NCBI GenBank assembly: GCA_002633005.1
Contig: NMRA01000956.1
Span: 23,088 to 87,087 of the forward strand
Reading direction: 5' to 3'
Origin: Phoronis australis
Lineage: Eukaryota; Phoronida; Phoronidae
Length of the DNA stretch: 64,000 nucleotides
Every line of letters starts with the position of its first letter. Position 1 is the stretch's first letter. Positions 49,701-61,000 of the stretch are shown in pieces. Under the pieces are notes generated by a model. The model saw only the letters and a list, made by a program, of their open reading frames with translations. It was not told the DNA's origin and made no database searches. Made by a program: the position numbers and the translations under genes.

Positions 49701-52700
49701 CCACTAATACTTCAAATTAAAAATACGTGCATAACGTTTCTGCCGCGCCATCTCGTGATAACATCGCTGTCAATTTAAACTACCGAAGCAGGTCTGCAAA
49801 ATTGTTCGACTAGCTTCATATTTTACATTTATTAACGCTCCTCTGGTAGCGGCGTAAGTTGGAATGAAACAGCATTTAAACAGGCAGGAGACTTTTCTGG
49901 CCAAGATATGTACATGTATTTATGAAGAGACATGCGCACTACAACTTGTGATTTATCGTCTGACGGAAATTGTGCCATCTCCATCTCGTTAAGTTCTAAA
50001 TCCAACTGTCTGATTACGATTTGGTTCCCGGGCCCTCTACGGGGGACACACGTGTTCCCCTATCACTGTCAACGAGGCGATGTTTGCCCGTGTAATCAGC
50101 TTATCATTTCTCGCCATGTAGCTTATGACTACCCTTTAGTATAGTCCACGGTCATTAATAAAACAACCACTCATTGCTCGGTCCGTGATTAGCCATATAG
50201 CGTGTTAACAAACTGATCGGCGTTTAGTTAATAGTTTCACATCGGAAAGACACACGTATGCGAGGCGGTAATTAAGGCTAGGTAAATCTTGGCACTTTTA
50301 TTACCGCTTTTAATTAATCAGTTTTGGTTTCCGGAAAGGGACTGGTTTCGAGTGTCTTTTGCAAGGAGCCGTGGTGATTACTTTGCAAGGAAAAGCATCA
50401 TTTTTCATCTCGCATCTCAACTTTTTAGTGGGGGAAAGTATTATACCTGATGCTATTAACAGTGTTGCATTGAACACTTTTGAACATTGGATGCAGAAAG
50501 AGAGTCATTGGAAAGGAATTTTGACTTAAACGTAACCTGTTAATTTAACCCTCGAAGTTTGGTATACATGTAAGTATGCTTTGTAAATATTTAGTGAAGT
50601 ATGATCGTCAGTATTTCTCTTTTTATCATTTATTATTTATTAGTTCAATTTGAAGTCACGTGGGTGAAATTAGTTTGAAAATGTTAAAGCTTTGACAGAA
50701 ACTATGCTTTATCAAGCTGTTAACATTGTGTAAGAGTCAAAACTGTAAAAAGTATTGCTCAACTGAAGTCTGTGTACAGTCATCAGGGGCCACAAAAGTT
50801 TTGAGGTTTGGCATAGAATTTATAGATTTGACGATTTCGTTTTTTGTTTACGCGTGGCGCCAGCTCGTAGGAATGTATAAATGTTCAACGATCGGGTGAT
50901 TGAGACGTGGTCATTCAAGTGCAGTGGAATTATATCATATAAACTGAATATCAATAAAATAATGCAACTGAAAAATAAAGCGTGTTTGAATAAATTTTGA
51001 ATCCTGGCTGTACGCTGTAGTAAATTTACTAGCGTGTCATTCTCTCCTGACTTGGGCGTAAAATCGCGTCTATTTTGTATCGAAGCAAGCGTTCTAGACA
51101 CTAAATTGTATCTAGACGTGTCTAAAACTGTTAAAACAATTCTATTTGTACGAATCGGACAGTTACCTAGGGGACAAGTCAGCTATTGCCGCGTACGTGC
51201 ATGTATATATAACAATGCACCAGAGCTGGCAGCTTGCTGTCCAATTTCACCAAGGATTGCACTCATAACGACGACTTATTTTACGTGCATTTTTCTCATC
51301 TACATTTTTGCTTTAGAGAAGATCACTAAACGAGAAAAGAGCAAATTAAGTGTAATGCTCTTCAATTCAAAATTCTCTGCGAATGGACAATAATTCGTTT
51401 ACAGCTGAATTTTACCGCTTGGAAATAAACTCACTAACTAGCATGCATTTTTAAAATTTAACATATTTTCTCGACTTTAATTAAGAGAAAGGAATGAGGA
51501 TGTTTTAGGGTAAATGTAATCGACGTTAGGAGTACACGGTCTTCATTGTTTATGTTCAAACAAAATCGGTTATTATAGTTTTTTAATGTATTATACGTCA
51601 CAGATAAAACGATTAACAGTTAACTGTGGCTCCTTTTCGCAGTAAAACCAGCCCACCACTTTTTTCACAATTAGTTTTGAGAACGATTTTAAAGTTTTAC
51701 TAACTCAGCGTTCGCCCGAGGATGCTATTTTTCTTTAGTTAACTCAACCAAGCTAAAATAATGCGTATTTTCTTCAAGGGATTGGATGATTTATTCTTAC
51801 CAGAGTTTCTTGAAAGGCTAATTGGCTGTGATGTTCAAAACTGGCACGCTGTTATTAATAATTCGAATGAATATCAATTTCTGGACAGTCAGTACTAAGA
51901 GAGGAACTTTTTTCATTGTAAACTTGTATTGTAAATTGTATTACGAGACCAAGGTCTACAAACACTATAGCCTACATTTCGGAATTTCTGATTTTTTTGA
52001 CTTCCTTACTTCATGGGGACGCAAGTTAAAGACTGAAATTAATCAGAAAATGGGAATCATATCTCTCGTTGTCTGAATAGAACTCGTAAATTTGCTTCAT
52101 CTCCAGCGTTACCCTGTGCCAGTGTAATGATGTTAGGACTGTTTTAGGACGTCAATACAGAAATTGAAACGGACCCAACAACTTTGGATGGTGGGAAATG
52201 CAAACTTGATCAGAATATTTTAATGCATATTATGATGAACACGTGTACACGTAACCATAAATTCAATACAAGAAACATAAGAAGACACATGTTCGATCAA
52301 GATGAGTGCATGTTCGACACAATGCGATCGTACTCTGCGTAATGGAAACGTTCATTACGTTATGTCGCACCGTCTGGGGATTGCGCTGGAAGGACATGTA
52401 TCGCATTTATGTTTTTCTGAAAAAGAAATCCTCTAGGAGATGCATAGTTTCGCCCCGTTGTTCCCATACGTTGATTTTTCTGTCGGAAGACTTAATCAAA
52501 TCTATCTCAAAGTTAAGCAGTTTAAACGGTACGGGTTTAAAAATGCCAAATTTACAGCACAATTCACAAATCATTGAAACGATAGTACTATCTGTAAAGG
52601 CCCAATTGGTAATTTATTAAGACGTTATCTGGCTGTCGAGATTCAATTATTGTCTGCATGAGAATTTATTTTCTCTTGTTTTATCATTTACCTTGATAGC

Positions 52701-55064
52701 TGTTGGGGGTAATAAATCGTGTTAATATGACACGCACTTGCTCGCCCTGTAGATAGACTGGATTGATTGCGTCGATCGATGTCTACATCTGGGTAGGTAG
52801 ATAATTAAAATTTTGGTATGAACATAACCTTACGCAATGGGTGGATTTTTGAGCAAGTTATGAATACGGGAATCGCGTTAATTACATTGATATAAAACAC
52901 GATTATGCAAAGGAAAGCGAAGGGCGTTGACAGGTTTTAAAATGGCAACGGACATAGTTTCTCCATGACGACAAAACTATTCCCTATACAACGCGTTGAG
53001 TTTATCGAGGGAAGCATTGGTTTTGCTACGCAAAATTATGATTCTAAATTTATAGCAGGTTTTCAGCGAATAATGAATTTCTCTGCTGCAAGGAAGTAAA
53101 CAAAGAATGGAAAAAATACGTGTATAGCAAGTAAATTCAACACAGTGTCATTATGTTTCAGTTATAACTTATAAACAATTTGCATTAACATTCCGGGAAA
53201 AGCATACAATTTTCTAAGTAAATTGCGACATTTTTGGCTTGCTTTTCATTATAGCTTATAAAATATTACAACCCATGATTGAAATCTGTAGGACGGTATC
53301 CCTATTGTGGGGAATTTTTAAAATTATTGGTGAATCTGAAAGTAGAACTGTACAGTTGCTTTTGACTACAAGCGCCGGGCGCGAACAAACAGCATACCCG
53401 GTGAAAAACGTGACCTCATAGTTAAGATTTCACAAAAAGTCAATGAAAAGCTTATGTTCACCATTTCCTTTAAAAAGCCAGTCGCATATTTGATGATAAT
53501 TCTATTTAAATTTGTCTCAAAACTGTAGCCCTTGTTTTCCAATTTTAACGTTTATAGTCATTTGGATTTTATTGTTTGAATAACTGTGAAGCTAGCCAAA
53601 CTGTTAGTTCTAATAAGCGACAGTTTGTGACGCTACCCGTAGTCTATTAATGCGCTTAAAGACGTGAGGGGGACTCTTAGGCTTAATTGGCCGTATTAGT
53701 GAATCAACTTGGAAAACTGTTTGATTTTGGCGATCATTATTCAATCTTCAAACTGTTACCGAAGAGCAGGATAATTTCACATACTTTAGCGTTATCGGAT
53801 GTTTAGTTTGTAAATTTTGATAGCTGTGGTGTCGAGCATTCGGACGTACTTCAAAAGCGTCGGTTTCGTTAAGCGGTTTAATACACATTCATCAAAACGT
53901 TTTTGCATACTTATTTAATTAGTTTTGTTTTGGAAATAAATTAGAAATGGACAGATAGCTCCTGGACTAAGCGCTTACTGCTGGAGAAAATAAATCATCG
54001 CGTATTTAATGGTGCTCATTAAGAGTCGGCGTAGCATATACATGTAAACTCTTTATCCCCTTGACAGAAAATTACTGACGCATGAAATACATGTATCTGT
54101 ATGGGGCTAAAGATGAGAACTGTGAACTGTATATACAAGAAGCAAGAATTTCCTCACTGAATGTAATTAAAGCAAACTGCAAAACATAATGAATTTACAA
54201 GTCAAACGTATCAGGTTTTGAAACCCAAGGTTGAATTTGGAAACATTTACAGAAATCATTTTTACCATAATAAAATAGGCAGCTGTGAGGAATCCGTTTT
54301 CCCTCACTGTTCCGGAAGTGATATCAACGACAAGGTATAGTTGCTTCACAATAAAATTATTCTGCCAGATTGCAAACAAAATGTTTGCATATTGAATCAA
54401 GCACATACTATTTACGGTCTATCACAGGAGCAGAATGGAATTTTCGTTCAGTCGCAACAGAGAAGAACGCGTTAGTAGCGGTATAAAACATCTTCGTGTG
54501 TGGTGATCCCAGTTTGGCAGGGTGATTTCTGAAATCAGGCCCGGTTCACTGCGCATGTTCTATATGGGTCTCACAGTCAGCGTCTATAAGTATTAGAGTA
54601 TTAGAGCTGACCTCTGGTTCTTTACTGTTACTGTCCCATCAAAGATGAGGCAAATCAATGCATTTGAATCAGCTGAACACAACAGGCACACTTTTACAAT
54701 CCCAAATGACGTAACTGAATCATAATCCAGGTGATAATCTCGGGTTGCGTTCACCTGCCCAGTGCTGGCATCTTGAACGTTACGCAATGTTCGGAACACT
54801 TTCTCCTGGTTTGAGAAGTAACTGGATAATTATTTGTCTTAGAAAAATCCAGTTGCAGGGATTGTAAAATATAAGAGACAGGCTGAAATGTTGAAATACA
54901 AATCATATTGTAGCTCCGGTCAATATGGCGAACATTTTGAAAACATCATGGCCGCATCTTGGAGTTGTTCATCGGACTGTTAATAGGCCTATGTTCACAG
55001 AATAGTGGAGACGTTCTTCTGTGTGTGGTGTGCTCAGAGTAATCATTTTACATGCTCCAACTGT
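37721..55064. other. ~17-kb region upstream of the homeobox gene, no gene recognised
   Basis: No frame on either strand shows a recognisable domain or linked splice sites. The long frames are 60-124 codons with random composition. The stretch is unusually poor in tandem repeats compared with the first 37 kb. It contains a perfect CRE palindrome at 47167 and a small duplication of AAATGCGCTGT...TTTATAGA at about 49429-49478. Long, gene-free flanks are usual for developmental homeobox genes and often hold enhancers. That is inference here. Confidence 0.5.
47167..47174. promoter_or_regulatory. Perfect CRE palindrome TGACGTCA
   Basis: GTGACGTCAC occurs at 47166-47175, and an E-box CACGTG follows within 40 bp at about 47207. 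CREB/ATF factors bind TGACGTCA. No gene start is visible next to it, so function is unproven. Confidence 0.3.
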
Positions 55065-55096
55065 GACAGCAGCGACATCTGTCAGTTATTTGTGAC

Positions 55097-58000
55097 ATGA
55101 GGATGTTATATTTCCAGGCAGCCACGTTGCTTCGAAGAGAAGTTATGAAGAGAGCGTTCTCGCAGGCTTTCACCTCTCCGCCAGCCTGGCACCCACACAT
55201 CTACAAAAAGTCACCGAAGTCGCCGACGCCATTTTTTATTCGCGACATATTAAAATTGGCATGCACTCAGGAAAGACACATATCCATTACCAAAAATAAC
55301 AGACGCAGTGACTTGACGGATGAATACAGAACGAACGATATTGCTCCCCTCGCAAGTAAGAAATAAGAAACTTCGTTACATTTTCAGAAATAATATTCTA
55401 TGTTTGCTCATAGCCTCTCAATTTGACAAGCCGTAACACTTACATTTATTTAGTAGAGCTCAAATTATTAAAACTGCAATAGTTTTAAAATGACGACCTC
55501 TTTTCTCGTGAAAAAGGGCTTTGATCTTCTCTACATTCAAAGTGTGTCACAATAACTGTGTCTTTTACAAAACTGTGTATTTTAAAATGGGTTAGTCCAA
55601 AGCAAACACATTATTTCTATTTCAAGGCGTAAAAGACGATGTTGGCGCACGAAGGTGGCTCGAGGAATCGGACAGTGATAGTTCGTCGACAATGAAAGAC
55701 GCCGACTCCCAGACGGGAGATGGGGAGTTGGTTTCGCCACCTATTGATAGAAACAGCAGTGATAGAGAGACGAAAAAGAAAAAGGCTCGCACCACGTTCA
55801 CTGGGAGACAAATATTTGAACTTGAAAAACAATTTGAAGTTAAGAAGTATTTGTCTTCTAGTGAACGTTCTGAGTTAGCGTCGTTGCTGAATGTGACGGA
55901 AACGCAGGTACTTAGACTTTGCACTCACGAACTTAACGACTTTTGGCTCTAGTCTTGAACCCAACGGAACATTTTTTGTCTTTGTTATTCAATAACGAAA
56001 GAAACAATTCAAAAATCTTTAAATTGCTTAAAATCACCAATTTCATCAATCACCAAAAAAACACCAGTTGACCAACTGTAAAATTAGAACACCTGCAAAC
56101 ACTATCTCACGATACATGTGTCTTAAAGGCGAAGGTAACCTTTTTTTCATGTCATTTTGAGCTAAAATAAGGTTGGTTGGTTATCTTAGACATATTTTCC
56201 ACTTAATTACAGCTTTTCGAAATTTTGTTAGTTACTCGTCCGCTACTCCGGAAGTGACATTTTAGGAGGCAAGCATTTCGCGCCAATTTCTTTTCATATA
56301 GTCTGACTGTGAGAGCTGCCGAGTCAGTCATTGTTCTACCTCGGTCGTGTTAAGTTACGTCGTCGTTTGCTTTCATTTACTAGTCAGTCAACATGCCACA
56401 CTGTTGCTGCGTACCGGGATGTACTAATTATCGTCTCACGCGCGCTTTGGGAGTACCTTAGCATCGCTTTCCAATGGATGACACACTTCGCCGTACTTGG
56501 CTCGTTCGTGTGAAGAACGCAGCGTTACCCGTCCACGCAACGTACAAAGCAGTCGAGAATTACCGTGTGTGTGACAAGCACTTTCTGCCGTCCGATTACG
56601 AAAGGGATTTGTACGCTGAACTGATGAAGGTCCCTGCGAAACAACGCCTGAAGAAGGATGCCATTCCGTCTGTGTTGATTCCCGGCAGTGCCCCGTCGCC
56701 ACCCCCGAGAAGTGCGTTTTTGAAGAGAGAAGCCTCGCGAGCTGTGGCCAGGACAGTGACTGGAGCCAGTGGAGGCACTTCATCCACTGTCACCCGTGCC
56801 TCCGAACGTACCCCAGAGCGTTTGATAAGTTTATTGTGGACTTGTCTAAAGTGTTGGAGCTATTTAGAAGGTGCCAGGTGTGGCGAGGGAGTCACACGAC
56901 ACNTGTCACTGTGATACGGGTCACCGACTCCAGCCATTTTCAGCTTACAACACACTAAACAATCCCTAAATCCAACATAGTTAAGTTCTCTACTAACCTA
57001 TCTTGCCGCAGAATACTCGCCGATGGAAAGTGGTGGCGACAATTGTTGAAAAACAGCACAAAACAAAAGTGGAATAGAACAGATTCGCACGGTAAACTCA
57101 ACGCAAAACCAAGTGGCGGGAAACGCTTGCCTCCTAAAACGTCACTTCCGGAGTAGAGGACGAGTAGTTAATAAAATTACGAAAAACTGTAATTAAGTGG
57201 AAAATATGTCTAGGATAACCAACCAACCTTATTTTAGCTCAAAATGACATGAAAAAAGGTTGCCTTCGCCTTGCTGTTGGTTTTCCTGTGCTTTATGGTG
57301 TAATATGGAACAGCAGGGGCATTGTGTTTATTGTGATCACGACAACTTAAAGGAAATTTGACCACGCTGTGGCTCTGACCACGCTGTGGCTCTCTTATTT
57401 TCCCTCGGTACACCCGAGAAGAGCGACTATGGCACATGTTTGTACAAGGAACGCGCATGTTGATGGACATGACACCTCGGACGTTGGATACGTTCATGCG
57501 TCACACTCATGGAGCTTAGAAACTTTCCACTGAGGTCGCTTTTCTTCTATTTTCTCGTTTTTGGGATATTGAATTGACGATTGTAATATGAAGTACTATA
57601 AAGGAAGATTTAATGAGGCTGAAAAAACACGGTATATGGTGGTTTTAAGCACGCACGTTAAAGTGACAAATATATCGGACTTTTTTGCTGTACTAATTTC
57701 GCCGCCAGGTGGTGTGAGCTGCTCACATTTGAGAGGGGCGCCATCGGACATGAACTAGAGGAATTGTTGCAAGCGAATTCATTTCAGTGTTGATTTTAGC
57801 ACATTTTATTTTTCACTGGTTTGAATTCCAGGTAAAAATTTGGTTTCAAAATCGACGAACGAAGTGGAAGAAGCAAGAAAACATTTCCAACATTGAAGCA
57901 GCGGAACATAAAATTGGCGGGAAAAATCACGTGGATACGATGATTAAGGCAGTAACCGTGAAACGGAATGACGTCGATATGTCAGAGGTGGTATTTCATC

Positions 58001-58155
58001 CAAAAACTGATCATTCTATGGATATAACGCGCCCAATGATTGACTCTGCATCTGAAATCAAGTCAACAGGAAATTTAGATCCAAAACAAAATGCGGACAT
58101 TGGAGAAAACGCCCAAAGTTGTGATGGAAATGAAATCATAGATGTGTCTACCTGA
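55097..58155 (+). CDS. NK7.1: NK7-type homeobox transcription factor, 3 exons
   Basis: A nuclear DNA-binding protein, probably a repressor. Exons: 55097-55355, 55627-55907, 57832-58155; junctions A|gtaag...aag|GC and CAG|gtac...cag|GTA are in phase. The CDS is 864 nt, or 287 residues plus TGA. The ATG at 55097 is the first in frame after a stop at 55064. Residues 46-52 (FFIRDIL) form a perfect EH1 motif (FxIxxIL) for Groucho binding. The homeodomain is residues 137-196: it has [46 protein letters not shown], with Gln50, Asn51 and Thr54. Thr54 argues against the NK2 class (Tyr54). The whole pattern, plus the following [11 protein letters not shown], is what I recall for NK7. The C-terminal ~90 residues show no domain. 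Intron 2 splits homeodomain positions 44/45 and hosts a transposon. Confidence 0.88.
55627..55907 (+). CDS. NK7.1: NK7-type homeobox exon 2, homeodomain helices 1-2
   Basis: A 281-nt exon. An acidic Ser-rich start ([11 protein letters not shown]) is followed by the homeodomain from its N-terminal basic arm (KKKKARTTF) to Gln44. The donor CAG|gtactt lies exactly at the 44/45 position used by several other homeobox families. Confidence 0.92.
56125..57272. mobile_element. THAP-domain DNA transposon with ~165-bp terminal inverted repeats
   Basis: The left arm (from 56125, AAAGGCGAAGGTAACC) and right arm (to 57272, GGTTGCCTTCGCCTT) are inverted copies over ~165-175 bp. Between them lies one THAP-domain reading frame and no catalytic transposase domain, so the element is non-autonomous. 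It sits entirely inside intron 2 of the homeobox gene. A related end is at 1-203. I found no clear target-site duplication. A THAP domain with terminal inverted repeats suggests the P-element superfamily, by analogy only. Confidence 0.85.
56393..56914 (+). pseudogene. THAP zinc-finger frame broken by an in-frame TAG
   Basis: From the ATG at 56393 the frame reads [13 protein letters not shown]..., then TAG at 56459-56461, then [13 protein letters not shown] in the same frame. The remainder has VCDKHF (the C-x2-H pair), FLPSDYERD, and [13 protein letters not shown], equivalent to the AVPTIF box. All C2CH ligands and the central Trp are present, so this is a THAP DNA-binding domain of ~90 residues. 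The stop falls where THAP domains usually have a residue before the HxFP motif. A Pro/Ser/Arg-rich tail follows to about 56914, with an N at 56903. An intron that removes the TAG cannot be excluded. Confidence 0.75.
57359..57392. repeat. 17-bp direct duplication
   Basis: TGACCACGCTGTGGCTC occurs twice in a row at 57359 and 57376, within homeobox intron 2. Confidence 0.85.
57832..58155 (+). CDS. NK7.1: NK7-type homeobox exon 3, recognition helix and C-terminus
   Basis: Begins after GAATTCCAG with [15 protein letters not shown], the third helix with Trp48, Phe49, Gln50, Asn51 and Arg53 intact. A polar C-terminal tail of about 90 residues ends in DVST and TGA at 58153-58155. Confidence 0.93.
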   Translation, partial: VKIWFQNRRTKWKKQENISNIEAAEHKIGGKNHVDTMIKAVTVKRNDVDMSEVVFHPKTDHSMDITRPMIDSASEIKSTGNLDPKQNADIGENAQSCDGNEIIDVST

Positions 58156-58574
58156 ATGTGTGTATGCCTATGTTGTCATACGATTTTCAAATATATTATT
58201 TTTATTCAGAATCTATATGAATATTAATACTAAACCTACATACTAACATTACACTTAAATTATAATGATATTAGTAGGTGCGGGAGTTTTCTGAAGAGTC
58301 AATTCAAAACATTCAACACCGGAGAAACTTTTCAGCCCGCTTTTCGTTAACGTTGTTCACTTTTCCTGTGGCTTAGCACTTGTGTGTTTAGCATACATGC
58401 GCGCTTCTAGGTAGCGCTCGAACGAGCCCCCACAAAGGCCCGCTTCAGAGAAACGAAAACTCCGAAAAAATGTAGAAAACGAGAGTCAAAAGTCAAAAGT
58501 CCACTAAAAAGAGAGGAGCTACTAAAATTCGGCAAATGCACAATTCACAACTCAGAACTAACTCCGTGAATCTT

Positions 58575-58580
58575 AATAAA
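58575..58580 (+). promoter_or_regulatory. Candidate polyadenylation signal (AATAAA) of the homeobox gene
   Basis: The first canonical AATAAA I found downstream of the stop at 58155, about 420 nt away. Support is positional only. Confidence 0.3.
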
Positions 58581-59336
58581 AAGTCCACACTGTCTCTTAA
58601 AAACTCGAGCTCCCCATTTTTAGGCTGGGTGGACGCATTAGCAATATACTTACATGTATAGCCGTACTGAGGATACCCGAGAAAGTCAAACTTCATGCGA
58701 AATTCTGCTTACTACATCATGACTGATTATATTTCTAAGAAAACGAAATTTTGTTTCATGCTTCTCTGTGGCCCTCTCTGCTAATGAGATCAAATGCTTC
58801 AGCATTGACAGAATTGTAAACAGTAATGTTTGTTGCCTCACCCTTAACAAAGCGGCAATTTCAGTACAAAACAACATAATATTCAAGGGAATTAATTGTA
58901 AATCTAAAGAAGATTCCTACTAACAGAACAAGTATTATAAAACAACAATTTGCTTCATCAAATTAACTATATATGGCAAAATCGTACTACTGTAACCTTA
59001 GACATAGATTAGCTTATGATAGCCTTAAATCACCTTTCACTTCGTTTTCGTAGTTACATGAACGCGTAAATCAAACCCTGTGCAAGACTAAAATAACCTA
59101 GATGTGTTCGTCAATTACATGGTTCCTCAGTATAACTCTTAAAGGCAGGTGCACACGGCGCATTTTGAGTGAACTGCCGATGAAACCCGTTTTACATAAT
59201 ACGACTATTTAGGCATGAGATTTCATTGAAATTTCATTTCTTGAAAGACGCAGATGATGAACTTTTGAAAGCCGAGATCGCACACGACTTATACACGTAC
59301 AGTACAGATCTGTAGTGAGAGGTCCAATGAGCTATA

Positions 59337-59342
<6 letters not shown>

Positions 59343-59380
<38 letters not shown>

Positions 59381-59400
59381 CGTTTGTGTGTGTTTGTGTA
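59343..59400. repeat. TG/CG microsatellite
   Basis: (TG)n followed by a short (CG)n and TTTGTGTG. It generates a meaningless His/Thr-rich frame on the minus strand. Confidence 0.95.
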
Positions 59401-60371
59401 CTTCACGGTGCAGCTTCAGTGACATCAGAGGGGCGTTAGCCAATATAAAATTGCATTGGAAAAACATTTTTTTTTTACAAAAGTGCTGATTACAAAAGAT
59501 GTGATTTCTGATATAAACTTTATCCATAGACTAAATTTTATTGAAAATGCATGTTTTGTACTTCATGAAAATTTAGGTAGATAGTCGCTTTGCAAATAAA
59601 CTCTGCGTTCAGCACTTCGCCTAAGACGAAATTACATGTTCTCGATCAAGTTGTTTCTCACGGGTCTTGAAAACATGTCCTGTAGAGACAGCCAGACAAA
59701 ATACCTCATCAGCCGCATACATGTACAAGCCGTGAACCGACCATACTGCCGAGCTGTTCTTTAGTAGCCTTATTTATTACTTACAGTATATTTGTATATT
59801 TGTATTAAGGAACTTGTACCATTCAAGGTGAAAATGGTCAGAGTTTTTTAAATCTTAATTAGTGTTTTTAAATACTAAAAAACAGTATTGCGCATAAAGT
59901 TAAAATCTATGACTTTGTGGATATTTGGTTAAGTACACTGGTCGCAGACACAGCCAGAAATTAGCGATTTGCAATTAAATCACACAAAACATAACATATT
60001 TTGTTGGGTTATAGCGTAGCTCTGCTCAAAGCTAATACCGTCACTTAAAAAAATTGTACCTATCAGATAATTACCTTATACGTTTTTCTGCCGTAAAACG
60101 GTAGTGTCGATTTAATACTGGTCGTTCGGGTCGCATTATGCGTATACTCAAATTTGGCAACATGGTATGCCTATATAAAGTCTTACTTTCAGATTTAATG
60201 GGATCAAATTTAACTTGTCTTAAAAACCCTACGAAGGAACTAGATTTATGGAGATAACTCGTGCAAAAAGATAATAATTGTGGGTGACTGTTTTCGAGTA
60301 CACGCTCAAGATGAATGAGCATTTTCATTTTCAGGCAGTGCACTTCGTCAAAACACTGTCGATTTTACCCG

Positions 60372-60411
60372 GGTTTTATGACTGCCAAGACGGTTTTATG
60401 ACTGCCAAGAC
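60372..60411. repeat. 20-bp tandem duplication
   Basis: GGTTTTATGACTGCCAAGAC occurs twice without a gap. Confidence 0.9.
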
Positions 60412-60888
60412 GGATAATATCAGCAGCATCAAAACGGAAAGAATTGCAATGTATGATGTCGCTTAGAAAAGATGGACTGATACCCAGCAAAAGGTAATAC
60501 ATTTTTGATAGGGAAAGCCACAGTTTCTTGTAAATTGTCAATAAGCATTCCACCAAATGTCCCACATTATAAGTACATCGGGGTACTGTTGGTTGCACGC
60601 ACGGCGAAAATCCTGTTCTTGACTTGCAAGGTATAATGCTACCTGACACTGCACAATATCACGTGTTGAGTGAAAGCATGTCCCAACGTCTTGAAGACCC
60701 GCTTAAGGTCCCCTAAACACTTTTTAAAGTACATTTAGAAGATCTGAGTAAACTATGTTCAAAGCACTTAAGCATAATGTTATTTGTCGCACTTTGTTAC
60801 ACGTCACCCTTTTGACAGACAGTTGTGTAAAACATGTAGTTGGTTTTTAGTCGCGTTCAAAAATTTCAGATCTGACAGTATGAAAAAA

Positions 60889-61000
60889 TAAAAAAGAAAT
60901 AAAAACCAGCAAATGTTTGGCCTACTTAGCCACATTCGGACTATAAAAAAAGAAATAAAAACCAGCAAATGTTTTGCCTAGTTAGCCACATTCAGACTAT
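60889..61000. repeat. 56-bp tandem duplication
   Basis: Two copies of AGAAATAAAAACCAGCAAAT... ending ...GCCACATTCGGACTAT, spaced 56 bp apart with a few differences. Confidence 0.9.
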
